From Bacteroidota bacterium (GTDB taxonomy: Bacteria > Bacteroidota > Bacteroidia > AKYH767-A > OLB10), in the NCBI GenBank assembly GCA_016709725.1, contig JADJMG010000006.1:248001-312000 (forward strand): DNA of 64,000 nucleotides, read 5' to 3'. The notes beneath the pieces were generated by a model. That model saw only the letters and a program-made list of their open reading frames with translations, was not told the DNA's origin and ran no database searches. The translations under genes and the position numbers were made by a program. Each line of letters opens with the position of its first letter. Position 1 is the first letter of the stretch. Shown here in pieces: positions 9,747 through 19,153 of this stretch.

Positions 9747-9760
9747 CACCAAACACACGA

Positions 9761-10888
9761 ATGAGCAAAACCCGAATTCTTGTCGTTGAAGACGAAAGTA
9801 TTGTTGCCAAAGACATCCAAAGATCACTTGAAAAATTAGGTTATGAAGTTCCCGCAACAGCTTCTTCAGCCGCTTCGGCATACGAAAAGTTAGAAGAGAT
9901 TCAACCTGATTTAGTATTTCTTGATATTAAATTGAAAGGGGATGAGGATGGAATTCATATCGCTGAACACATCAAGGATAAGTATAATATTCCTGTGATC
10001 TTTTTAACTTCTTACGTTGATCAAGCCACCCTTGATCGTGCTAAAGTTACAGAGCCGTATGGCTATTTGGTAAAACCATTTAATGAGTCGGACTTGAAAA
10101 CAACAGTGGAAATGGCTTTATTTAAATTTTCTAGAGATAGAGAAGTTAGAGATAACCAACACCGCTTAGCAAATGCTTTAGCTCGAGTGGAAGAGTCTAT
10201 TTGTTTGGTAGATACGGATGGACGCGTTTCATACCTAAACGATAAAGCCGAAAATATTTTTGGCTACTCTACGGCCACTGCTGTAGGTATGGATGCATTT
10301 CAAATGTTTAGTTTAGAAATTGAAGGCGGTATTTCCGTGAAGAAAGAGGAATTGTTAGCCGCGATGCGTAAGAATGAACCATGGGAAAATAAAGATTGTC
10401 ATGTCATTGTGAAACGTGATAATTCTAGTTTGAATGTTTCGGTTTCTGCAGCACCTATACACGACGAAAAAAATCTATTTTTAGGCTGCGCAATTGTGAT
10501 ATCTGATAAAAACTCTTCTGCAGAGAAATCTGCTGAGTTGCCACAACAAGCAACTTTTCTCGATAATCAAATCATCAATAATTCTTTCTTTGTGAAGAAA
10601 GGGTCGATGTTAGTGAAAGTGTACCTGGATAATATTTCATGGATTCAAGCCATGGATAATTATGTGATCATTCAAACTACTTCCGATCAATTTGTGATTC
10701 ATTCTACCATGAAGGATATTGAATTGAAATTGCCTACTAGCCGATTCTTACGCGTACATCGTAGCTATATTATTCCTCTTGACAAGATTAATGTACTGGA
10801 TGAAAATACAGTGTTGATTGGAGATAAAACCATTCCTATTGGTAAGTCTTACAAGGAGACCTTTATGGCTCGACTAAACTTCTTATAG
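9761..10888 (+). CDS. Response regulator with receiver, PAS and LytTR DNA-binding domains
   Basis: 375 residues. The receiver domain (1-125) has the phosphoacceptor Asp at residue 55 (LVFLDIKLKG), the acidic pocket VVEDES, the switch Thr/Ser in FLTSY and Lys in GYLVKPFN. A PAS-like segment follows (about 140-250). A LytTR DNA-binding domain (about 275-375) contains the typical KVYLDNISWIQAMDNYV and FLRVHRSYIIPLDKI phrases. It lies 14 nt behind the sensor kinase and 2 nt before the methyltransferase, so the three are probably one operon and the kinase is the likely phosphodonor. A PAS domain between receiver and LytTR is a less common arrangement. Confidence 0.92.
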   Translation: MSKTRILVVEDESIVAKDIQRSLEKLGYEVPATASSAASAYEKLEEIQPDLVFLDIKLKGDEDGIHIAEHIKDKYNIPVIFLTSYVDQATLDRAKVTEPYGYLVKPFNESDLKTTVEMALFKFSRDREVRDNQHRLANALARVEESICLVDTDGRVSYLNDKAENIFGYSTATAVGMDAFQMFSLEIEGGISVKKEELLAAMRKNEPWENKDCHVIVKRDNSSLNVSVSAAPIHDEKNLFLGCAIVISDKNSSAEKSAELPQQATFLDNQIINNSFFVKKGSMLVKVYLDNISWIQAMDNYVIIQTTSDQFVIHSTMKDIELKLPTSRFLRVHRSYIIPLDKINVLDENTVLIGDKTIPIGKSYKETFMARLNFL

Positions 10889-10890
10889 AG

Positions 10891-11655
10891 GTGGATATTA
10901 TTCAGTACAATCAACAAGCTTGGAATGACGAAGTAAAAAAAGGGAATCGTTGGACGGTTCCTTTTTCGTTAGAACAAATTGAAGCAGCTAAAAGAGGAGA
11001 ATTGAATATTGTTCTCACTCCGATGATCCCCGTTCCGCTTTCATGGTTTCCTGAATTGAAAGGCGCACAAGTATTGGCTTTAGCCTCGGGTGGTGGACAA
11101 CAAGTTCCTGCGCTCGCTGCTGCGGGTGCACAGGTAACTGTTTTTGATTTGTCGGAGCAGCAATTAAAACAAGATGTTGATACTGCTGAGAAATTTAATT
11201 TAAAAGTAAAGGCCATTCAAGGGAATATGATGGATCTTTCCGCATTGCCTTCGAATACTTACGACTTAATTTTTCATCCCTGTTCTAATTGTTTTGTTCC
11301 CGATTTAAAACCCGTCTGGAGTCATTGCGCACGCATCTTAAAAAAAGGGGGTGTTTTGATGTGGGGCTTTACGAAAGCAGAAAGTATGCTGCTCTATAAA
11401 GATCCAAAAACTAATGTATTTACTCTTAAATATAAAATGCCTTACTCTGATACCGAATCACTCACGGATGAAGAGCGTTCCGTGTATACAGATCAAAATG
11501 AACCACTAATTTTTGGTCATTCTCTAGACGCACAAATTGGTGATCTTTTAAAGAATGGATTTGTTTTGACCGATATTTTTGAAGATAATTATGGAGGTAC
11601 GGATCCCTTGGATCCATTTTTTAATGCCTTTGTCGCCGCCCGAGCGGTTGATTGA
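10891..11655 (+). CDS. Class I SAM-dependent methyltransferase
   Basis: 254 residues, Rossmann-type methyltransferase. Motif I is the variant LALASGGGQQ (about 67-76) instead of the usual acidic-then-GxGxG form, followed by VTVFDLSEQQL (acidic residue that binds the SAM ribose), IQGNMMDL and YDLIFHPCSN. The start is GTG at 10891, 2 nt after the regulator stop, which suggests translational coupling. The substrate cannot be read from sequence. Its placement behind a two-component pair may be only transcriptional convenience. Confidence 0.85.
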   Translation: MDIIQYNQQAWNDEVKKGNRWTVPFSLEQIEAAKRGELNIVLTPMIPVPLSWFPELKGAQVLALASGGGQQVPALAAAGAQVTVFDLSEQQLKQDVDTAEKFNLKVKAIQGNMMDLSALPSNTYDLIFHPCSNCFVPDLKPVWSHCARILKKGGVLMWGFTKAESMLLYKDPKTNVFTLKYKMPYSDTESLTDEERSVYTDQNEPLIFGHSLDAQIGDLLKNGFVLTDIFEDNYGGTDPLDPFFNAFVAARAVD

Positions 11656-11657
11656 CT

Positions 11658-11808
11658 TTAGACATTAGATGTTAGATATTAGATATCCAACATCTAACAT
11701 CCAACATCTAACATCTAACATCTAACATCTAACATCTAACCCTGCAGTATTACACTGCGTTCCAACAGCAGGGCGAAGCATCGAACATCCAACATCTAAT
11801 ATCTAATT
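11658..11808. repeat. Heptamer-repeat element between convergent genes
   Basis: Almost the whole intergenic stretch is 7-bp units in one register: four TTAGAYR units (11658-11685), then eight TCYAACA units and one TCTAACC (11686-11748). A short hairpin with CCCTGC/GCAGGG arms follows, then four more TCNAAYA-type units to 11808, overlapping the dnaK stop codon. TTAGATG is the reverse complement of CATCTAA, so the first block can fold on the second as an AT-rich hairpin. It may end transcription from both sides. Confidence 0.85.
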
Positions 11809-13713
11809 ACTTCTCCTTCACTTCTTCAAAATCAACATCCGTTACATTGTCGGTTGCTGAGGCTGTTGGTTCCCCTTGATTGGCTTGTTGTCCATCAGGC
11901 GCACCTGCTTCTTGAGAAGCATTGTAAAGATCTTTTGATGCCGCTTCCCATGCTGAGTTCAAGGCTGTACTTGCTGTTTCAATAGCAGCCCAATCTTTTT
12001 GCTGATGTGCTTCTTTCAATTTTGCAAGTGCAGTTTCAATAGTTGCTTTTTTATCAGCTGGAATTTTCTCACCAAATTCTTTCAATTGCTTTTCAGTATT
12101 GAAAATTAAAGAATCGGCTTGATTGATTTTATCTACTTCTTCTTTTGCTTTACGATCACTCTCTGCATTAGCTTCGGCTTCACGTTTCATGCGCTGAATA
12201 TCTTCTTCATTTAATCCAGAAGAAGCTTCGATACGGATGTTTTGTGATTTGCCACTTGCTTTGTCTTTTGCAGTTACATGCAAAATTCCGTTAGCGTCGA
12301 TATCAAATGTTACTTCAATTTGAGGGATGCCGCGTGGAGCAGGAGGGAAGCCATCTAAATGGAATCGGCCGATGGTGCGATTGTCTTTTGCCATCGGACG
12401 TTCTCCTTGTAATACGTGAATTTCTACCGACGGTTGGTTGTCAGAAGCTGTAGAAAATATTTCTGATTTACGAGTAGGAATGGTAGTATTCGACTCAATC
12501 AATTTAGTCAATACTCCGCCCATCGTTTCAATACCTAGAGAAAGAGGTGTTACATCTAACAACAATACATCTTTAACTTCTCCGGTTAAAACAGCTCCTT
12601 GAATGGCTGCACCAATTGCAACTACTTCATCCGGATTAACACCTTTCGATGGTTTTTTCCGAAAAACTTTTCTACTAATTCCTGAATCGCAGGAATCCGT
12701 GTTGATCCACCTACTAAAATAACTTCATTGATGTCATTCGGTGTAAGTTTCGCATCAGCAAGAGCTTTTTTGCAAGGCTCTAAAGTGCGTTGAATTAATT
12801 TATCTGCTAATTGTTCAAACTTAGCTCGCGTTAATGTTTTTACAAGATGTTTTGGAATACCATCAACAGGCATAATGTATGGCAAGTTGATTTCGGTTTG
12901 CATAGAACTTGATAATTCAATCTTCGCTTTTTCCGCAGCTTCTTTCAGACGTTGCAAAGCCATTGGATCTTTTCTCAAGTCGATGCCTTCATCATTCTTA
13001 AATTCATCCGCCATCCAATCAATGATCACTTGGTCAAAATCATCTCCTCCTAAGTGTGTATCACCATTGGTCGACTTCACTTCAAATACACCATCCCCTA
13101 ACTCAAGAATAGAGATATCAAAAGTTCCACCACCTAAATCGAATACAGCAATTTTATTGTCCGTATGCTTTTTGTCTAAACCATATGCTAAAGCAGCAGC
13201 AGTTGGTTCATTGATGATACGAAGTACTTTTAATCCTGCCACTTCACCAGCTTCTTTTGTTGCTTGACGTTGTGCATCGTTAAAATAAGCAGGAACTGTA
13301 ATTACAGCTTCACTTACTTCATACCCTAAATAATCTTCTGCCGTCTTCTTCATTTTTTGAAGAACCATAGCAGAAATTTCTTGAGGTGTATATAATCGAT
13401 CGTTAATTTTTACGCGGGGAGTGTTATTATCTCCTTTTACAACTTCGTAAGGAACTCTTGAAGTTTCCATAGAAACCTTGTCAAAAGATTCTCCCATAAA
13501 ACGCTTAATGGAAGAAATGGTATGTGTTGGATTTGTGATGGCTTGACGTTTAGCAGGGTCACCCACTTTACGCTCTCCATCTTTAATAAATGCAACAATG
13601 GAAGGCGTAGTTCTGCGTCCTTCACTATTTGGTATCACCACTGGCTCATTACCTTCCATCACTGCAACGCAGGAGTTAGTTGTTCCAAGGTCAATTCCTA
13701 TTACTTTTTTCAT
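11807..13713 (-). CDS. dnaK: Molecular chaperone DnaK (Hsp70), frameshifted
   Basis: ATP-dependent Hsp70 chaperone of about 635 residues. The nucleotide-binding domain starts MKKVIGIDLGTTNSCVAVMEG and contains the phosphate motif VFDLGGGTFDIS and the adenosine motif VILVGGSTRIPAIQ. The substrate-binding domain begins with LLLDVTPLSLGIETMGG, and the C-terminus ends in VTDVDFEEVKEK, as in other bacterial DnaK. The frame breaks after EKFFGK: one base missing in the T6 run at 12653-12658 (A-run on the coding strand) restores KKPSKGVNPDEVVAIGAA and joins both halves. An essential-type gene with a single homopolymer indel points to a sequencing error. grpE and dnaJ are not adjacent. Confidence 0.96.
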
Positions 13714-13833
13714 GATATTTTTATTTGAAATACACTAATCAATGAGTATGCCATCGGAAAATTCAAGTTACAATGACAGAAATAGAGCCACCACTCCTAA
13801 AATTAGGCTGACATAATGACACTATGGCAGTAT

Positions 13834-14819
13834 TTATTGAAAGATATGACTAGTATACCTTCCGTTTAAAAGGGAGTCGTAGCTAGCATCATTAAAGGAA
13901 ATATTGGGAATTACGGTATCCAATCGACAAGTGAATATCCCTTTTCCACCACTTAAGTTGGTAAACTCAGGGATGAAGTTCACCGTGTTATTTGGAGAAT
14001 TAATTTGGATATAATTGTAAAAGTCATCAGTTGCTGATGTGAAAATAAAATCACTTTTAAAATCGATTAAGCGACGAGTTACGGTAGTATCCACTTTAAT
14101 TCTGGAGCCCAAGAATTGATAAACTGAATTTCCATCCAATAAAAAGATAATTCTTGACCGCCGTTAAGGGTTAGACTTGTAATATAAGGGATTTTAAGGT
14201 CCTCATATTTCAATGTGATCGCTTGGGTTAACTTTTTGGTTTCGGTGTAGCGGATGCGCATAATAAGTCCATACATTTTTCCGTATTTAGAACTGTTAAA
14301 TCGGATTTTGTAAGGATCATCATCGGCAATATTTACTCGTGTTGTTGGAGATAAAGTTTTTTGGTAGATGGGTTCAATAATTCTTGTTTTACCAATAATG
14401 ATTAACCCAGATTCAATATTTTGAAAACGAAGTTGGTATTGAAAACTTGGATCCAGTCGGATGCCATCCAAGCGAAATACATAATGATCATTATCTGCAA
14501 ATAATCCTTCATTCTTAAATTGAGTAAAATCTGGATGCATTTGGAAAGATTCAACTACCGCATTAAAATTTAACCTTTCTAAATATACCCGTACTTTTGA
14601 AGTATCATAATACAGACTGTCAGACTCTTGCGCCATCAATAAAGCATTTCCAGCACCTAAATAAGCTTTTTGAACACGAACATAATGAACAGTACTTGCA
14701 GGGTTAATTAAACTGTAAATGATAGGTATTTCTTTATATTCTTCTAAAATATCAAGATCGTTTTCGCAGGAAGAAAGAAGAATGTTTAGAGCAATAAAGA
14801 CCCAAATTAATTTTCGCAT
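13834..14819 (-). CDS. Hypothetical lipoprotein, DUF4249-like (frameshifted)
   Basis: About 328 residues. The N-terminus MRKLIWVFIALNILLSSCEND is a lipoprotein signal peptide with the lipobox LSSC, so the mature protein starts at Cys18 and is probably outer-membrane attached. The body is beta-rich without a motif I can name; size, lipobox and the opening about inner-strand values resemble Bacteroidota DUF4249-type lipoproteins, but this is a weak assignment. The frame shifts at the A5 run at 14141-14145: one extra T on the coding strand gives GGQELSFLLDGNSVYQFLG and connects to the rest. Gene is between dnaK and the LysE gene; no functional clue from neighbours. Confidence 0.65.
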
Positions 14820-14966
14820 AAGACCTCAAATGTACATAAACCGTTCAAATAATTAGACAAGAATTAGGAAGAATTTCTGCTCCATTGCGTATTTTACAAT
14901 TTGCTGATGTTGATTCATTTCTCATAGGAATAATTTGAAAGAAATAGAACTTAATAGTTGTTTGTT

Positions 14967-14974
14967 TAGTTTAG
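14967..14974 (+). promoter_or_regulatory. Possible -7 box for the LysE-family gene
   Basis: TAGTTTAG matches TAnnTTTG with one mismatch and ends 4 nt before the ATG at 14979, the same spacing as in front of lpxK and the 58.3-kb lipoprotein. Confidence 0.35.
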
Positions 14975-14978
14975 CAAA

Positions 14979-15605
14979 ATGTTGGAAGCTATCGTTTCTG
15001 GATTGACGCTGGGGTTGGTTTTGTCATTATTGGTTGGGCCTGTATTTTTTTTACTCATTGATACCAGTATAAAAAAGGGGTTTAAGAGAGGTGTTTATTT
15101 ATCAGTTGGCGTTCTCTTAAGCGATCTATTTTATATTGCTATCACTTATTTCAGTAGTGTTGCATCAGGAGTTGTAAATAATTACCAATGGGAAATTGGA
15201 TGGGCTGGTGGTGTTCTACTGATCGTGTTTGGGATAGTTACGATTCTGAAAAAACCACATATTAAGTCGGCCGATTTGGATTTAACGGATAAAGGTAGTT
15301 CCGTTTGGGTGGAGGTATTAAAAGGGTTTCTGATGAACCTTCTCAATCCATTCGTACTCATCTTCTGGTTGGGAGTTTCTGGATCAATATCGGCTGGAAA
15401 GAGTTTTACGTATATGCATACCGTTATATTCTTTATTTCTGTATTGTCTACTATCTTTTTAACGGATGTCATTAAAGCATGGTCTGCCTCTAAACTCCGA
15501 GCTTTCTTAAAACCCAATTTACTCATTTGGGTAAATCGAGTGAGTGGAACTGGGTTGCTTTTGTTCGGAATCAGAATGATCTATAAGATGATTTTCAGCT
15601 CATAA
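14979..15605 (+). CDS. LysE family translocator
   Basis: 208-residue inner-membrane exporter of the LysE/RhtB type, predicted to export amino acids or similar small metabolites. About six hydrophobic helices are visible. The N-terminal phrase GLTLGLVLSLLVGPVFFLLI matches the family signature (G...G....GP.......), and a second conserved patch is GFLMNLLNPFVLIFWLG. Length is normal. It is monocistronic, divergent from the lipoprotein gene. Substrate unknown. Confidence 0.88.
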   Translation: MLEAIVSGLTLGLVLSLLVGPVFFLLIDTSIKKGFKRGVYLSVGVLLSDLFYIAITYFSSVASGVVNNYQWEIGWAGGVLLIVFGIVTILKKPHIKSADLDLTDKGSSVWVEVLKGFLMNLLNPFVLIFWLGVSGSISAGKSFTYMHTVIFFISVLSTIFLTDVIKAWSASKLRAFLKPNLLIWVNRVSGTGLLLFGIRMIYKMIFSS

Positions 15606-15822
15606 AAATGTAAGATTTTTTACAAATTTTCGAAACTGAATCAATTAAATATTTTATATAGTATATTGATTTATAGTTAATTGAATAAAATTATAGATGC
15701 AATCCAACTTAGAGTTGTGAACAATTGTATACTTTTTTAGCGTAAGACTTGACTCGTTATGTTTCATTTTGTAAGTTTACGTATATTCAGTTAAGGAGTT
15801 GACATAGCTCAAATTTTTACCC

Positions 15823-16959
15823 TTGAAATGGATCAGTTTACCCTCTGAACTTATCTACTTGCCGAATATGGACTTTGACAATTCGAAGTATATATTAACT
15901 TGTAGTAGTTCCGAAAAAAAGCCTATGAAAGAAGCATTATTAAAGGATATTCAGCCAGAAGTAAGAAATTTCCTTGGGAAGTATGTAGACCTAAAGTCTA
16001 CCAAAACCAAGTTAATGATTACGACGACGACCTTTAATATTGAGAATATGGATGATTCATCTTCCCAAGCCATTATCAATTTAAAAAAGATTAATGACAT
16101 TCGTTTTGTAAATAAATTTCAGGAGGCCATCAACGAAAAATTACCCATGGGAGGTACTTATATTGGTTTTGTGGAAACACAAGAACAAAGAAAGTATCGC
16201 TTGTTGAAGAAATTTATTCCAGGATTTGCCCACTTATATTTTGTCTTTGACTTTATTTTTAAAAGAGTGTTTCCTAAACTTCCCTTGTTTAAAAAAGTAT
16301 ATTTCTTTGTTACCAATGGACGAAATCGAGTAATGTCAAAAGCTGAAGCTTTAGGTAGATTGGCTTCTTGCGGTTTTAAAATTATTGAAGTTAAAGTTAT
16401 TGGTAACTACACTTATTTTGTTGGAAAAAAGGAACGTCAACCTCATTTTGATTTATCACCTTCCTATGGACCCTTGTTTACGATGAATCGAATAGGGAAG
16501 GATGGAAATATAATTCAAGTTTATAAATTCCGGACGATGTATCCGTATGCTGAATATTTGCAAGAGTATATTTACTCTCAAAATAAATTAGCCGCAGGAG
16601 GGAAGTTTGCTGACGATTTCAGAATTACAAGTTGGGGGAAGTTTATGCGTCAAACTTGGTTGGATGAATTACCAATGCTCATTAATATTTTCAAAGGCGA
16701 TATTAAAATTGTTGGAGTACGTCCATTAAGTAAGCATTATTTTGGACTTTATACAAAGGAACTTCAAGAGAAGAGAATTTATTCGAAGCCCGGTTTATTA
16801 CCTCCTTTCTATGTAGATATGCCTAATACATTAGATGAGATTATTGAATCTGAATTAAAGTATTTAAGAGCGTATGAAAAAAGACCCTTCTTAACGGATA
16901 TTAAATATTTCTTTTCAATTTGTACCAATATTATTTTTAGAAAAGCAAGAAGTAATTAA
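15823..16959 (+). CDS. Sugar transferase (bacterial sugar-transferase domain) with atypical N-terminal half
   Basis: Predicted phosphoglycosyl transferase that begins a lipid-linked surface glycan. The C-terminal part (about 215-378) has the family motifs NRIGKDGNIIQVYKFRTM, DDFRITSWGKFMRQTWLDEL, PMLINIFKGDIKIVGVRPL and KPGLLPPFY. The usual membrane-anchoring segment directly before RIGKDG is absent. The N-terminal about 210 residues instead look soluble, with a phrase (RNRVMSKAEALGRLASCGFK, then YFVGKKE) that resembles the end of a class I methyltransferase. Start is uncertain: TTG at 15823 gives 378 residues; ATG at 15868 or 15925 would shorten it. It leads the glycan/exosortase locus but is convergent with the rest, overlapping the next gene's 3' end by 4 nt. 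Confidence 0.85.
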   Translation: MKWISLPSELIYLPNMDFDNSKYILTCSSSEKKPMKEALLKDIQPEVRNFLGKYVDLKSTKTKLMITTTTFNIENMDDSSSQAIINLKKINDIRFVNKFQEAINEKLPMGGTYIGFVETQEQRKYRLLKKFIPGFAHLYFVFDFIFKRVFPKLPLFKKVYFFVTNGRNRVMSKAEALGRLASCGFKIIEVKVIGNYTYFVGKKERQPHFDLSPSYGPLFTMNRIGKDGNIIQVYKFRTMYPYAEYLQEYIYSQNKLAAGGKFADDFRITSWGKFMRQTWLDELPMLINIFKGDIKIVGVRPLSKHYFGLYTKELQEKRIYSKPGLLPPFYVDMPNTLDEIIESELKYLRAYEKRPFLTDIKYFFSICTNIIFRKARSN

Positions 16960-18455
16960 TTCAATCTTTTAAATATTTGAAAATTACCAATGGTTGTGTC
17001 GGGTTCGTATTGAGTTAACGGAACGTCAATAAATACTTCAAGTAATTCTCCTTTTTTGGTAACTAAGTAAGGAATTTTTTTATTCTTTATTAAGGATTCA
17101 AATTCTTTAAAATGAAAAACTCCAATGGGCCGTGTAAAATAGAGGGCCACTTCGCGGCATGGAAATAATGCTCTATCTGAGAGTTGTAGATTTAATGTGT
17201 TTTCTTTATGAAAGTCGGTAAGCACCCATTCTCCTTTTTGTAGTTTCGGTTTGAGATAGTTTGCTACTTCTATACAATTTGAATAATTCTTTTTTGCTTT
17301 TTTCATCAACCCTATATCGCCCCAGCCTTTGTCGTTGGCAGCTGCAACCAAGAAAAATGGTGAAAGGATAAGTGCAAATAAGGTAATATGTGGATGTGTA
17401 AAGACCTTGCTCTTGATGAGCAGCGCTACACCTAAAATGCTAAAAATAATGTACTCTAAATAGTAGTTAGAGCCAGAACCTGCCTTGAATGCAGTTGCTG
17501 TAGCAGTTAAAAAGTACCATGCTATGCCCGCACCTACAAATACATATCCGGTATTTTTATAATTTTTCCATAGTAAAGCTGAAACAAAAATTCCTGTTGC
17601 TAGAATATAAGAATATTTCATAAAGAAATTTTTCAAAAGAACTTCAAAGAACCAATTTGCATTAATTCCATTTTTAACACCGTCAATTACGTTGAGTTTA
17701 ACAAGATGAAGTGACTCAGGGAATAATAATAATAGGGATATCCCCAACGTAATAATTAAACCTCCTCCAAAAAAGAAGAATTGACGAAAAGATTTTAAGT
17801 AAAGCAATAAATAGATACTGCAGAAAACGGCTAAGAAAATTCCAGTTTGTTTTGTTAGAATGCAAAGCCCACACAGAATTCCTGCAATAAATAAATATTT
17901 TTTTTTGTCTTTTTCAGTGGTAGATTCATTAAGGGTAAATTTAATGAAGAAAACCAAGGTGGTCATAAAGAATAATAAGTACAAATTATCAACCCGTCCA
18001 TAAATGATACTAGGAATAGAAAGAAAATAAATTAGAGCGAGGGGCCAAGCTATATTTTTTGATAAATTAAACGAGTGAATTAAAGTTTTGCCAAGCAGAT
18101 AAACAGTAATTAAATCAATTAGCAAACAGAATAATCGGTTTAAAGCCATCATGTTATGAACGTCGTTGTTAATTCCAATGACCTTCGAAAGAAAGGCAAC
18201 GATGTGAAAATGTAAAGGCATGTATTGAATGATAGGAAAAGGAGCGAACTCTGGATTCGTGTAAAGATCACTTCCAGAAACCAACCGAATGATGCCATAA
18301 AGCACGTTTATCGAAACCCCACCGATCTCTGGCAAATAAGAAAGAGATAAATTAATACGAAGAATGAATAAACTCAAACTCATCAAAACAATGATGAAAG
18401 TGAGTAGTGATCCGGGCGATATGGTAAAGGATTTTATTTTCATTCTTTTTGCCAT
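16956..18455 (-). CDS. Polytopic membrane glycosyltransferase, ArnT/PMT (GT39/GT83-like)
   Basis: 499 residues with about ten to twelve hydrophobic helices in the first 390 residues and a soluble C-terminal domain. The first extracytoplasmic loop contains acidic and aromatic residues (GSDLYTNPEFAPFPIIQYMP), the topology of GT-C enzymes that use polyprenyl-phosphate sugars. A second loop has YGRVDNLYLLFF. This suggests transfer of a sugar to a surface acceptor. The start ATG lies inside the 3' end of the methyltransferase gene (16-nt overlap when that gene's frameshift is corrected), supporting a single operon with the GT2, exosortase and PID-CTERM genes. Exact donor and acceptor unknown. Confidence 0.75.
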   Translation of the reverse strand: MAKRMKIKSFTISPGSLLTFIIVLMSLSLFILRINLSLSYLPEIGGVSINVLYGIIRLVSGSDLYTNPEFAPFPIIQYMPLHFHIVAFLSKVIGINNDVHNMMALNRLFCLLIDLITVYLLGKTLIHSFNLSKNIAWPLALIYFLSIPSIIYGRVDNLYLLFFMTTLVFFIKFTLNESTTEKDKKKYLFIAGILCGLCILTKQTGIFLAVFCSIYLLLYLKSFRQFFFFGGGLIITLGISLLLLFPESLHLVKLNVIDGVKNGINANWFFEVLLKNFFMKYSYILATGIFVSALLWKNYKNTGYVFVGAGIAWYFLTATATAFKAGSGSNYYLEYIIFSILGVALLIKSKVFTHPHITLFALILSPFFLVAAANDKGWGDIGLMKKAKKNYSNCIEVANYLKPKLQKGEWVLTDFHKENTLNLQLSDRALFPCREVALYFTRPIGVFHFKEFESLIKNKKIPYLVTKKGELLEVFIDVPLTQYEPDTTIGNFQIFKRLN

Positions 18456-19149
18456 ATCCCAATGAGTGATTTACCCGTTGAAAATCCAATCAGTGGATCT
18501 ATACATTTTGAAATGGGGACAATCATTTGATCCCAGAATTTAACTTGCTGTAGTGTTGGATAATCTTTCTTTAAAAACCATTTATTCATTAAGGAAGCAA
18601 ATAGTCCTAAACAATCCAAGTAGAATATTTTTTCTTTTGAATCCCCACGGGGATCACTTCTTGTAATCTTTTTTTGTTATATCGTCTGAAATGACCAATG
18701 GCTTTATCAAATGGACTGTATAAATATTGATGAGCTGGAACCAGAATAATTAATTTACCACCTTTATTTAAAAGTGCTGAAGCTCTTTCGATTTCTTCTT
18801 TATCTTTTTCGATGTGTTCTATTACATCAATATAAATGATGGTGTCGTATTTATGAGAAATAGGTAAATCAAGTGTGGTTCCTACAAGCAGTTGACAAGC
18901 AGTTGGTAATTGTTTGTTTTTAATTTTTGTTTCAATTTTTTCTGCTAAAGAGGCATCGGGTTCCAAGCAAAGCCAATTTTCTACTTTTTCATTCAGTAGA
19001 TGAGCTGTTGTTTCTCCAATACCAGCGCCCACTTCTAACACATTTCCTTGAATGAATGGTGCTAAATGTTTTCGATAGTATTCTTTCCAATGATGAGCAT
19101 GACCAAAGAGCTCTAACTCATTTCCGATGTAATGGGTAGCTTCACTCAT
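18440..19149 (-). CDS. Class I SAM-dependent methyltransferase (frameshifted)
   Basis: About 237 residues after correcting a frameshift. Motif I is VLEVGAGIGETT (about 37-48), followed by LCLEPDASLAEKI and YDTIIYIDVIEHIEKD, a Methyltransf_11/12-type fold. The C-terminal phrase FRRYNKKRLQEV is typical of methyltransferases that sit in glycan clusters beside GT2 enzymes. One base missing in the T6 run at 18628-18633 turns the premature stop into FYLDCLGLFASLMNKWFL and continues to the TGA at 18440. I use the ATG at 19149 (MSEATHY); the TTG at 19161 would overlap the preceding stop. It starts 4 nt after the GT2 stop. Confidence 0.82.
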
Positions 19150-19153
19150 CCTG

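Noticed and set aside
12875..13267. Plus-strand frame of 130 codons inside dnaK
   Set aside because: It is antisense to a conserved domain, has no family resemblance and no start signal.
11807..13713. dnaK as two separate genes or a pseudogene
   Set aside because: One added base in the T6 run at 12653 restores a full-length DnaK; an essential chaperone is unlikely to be broken, so a sequencing error is preferred.
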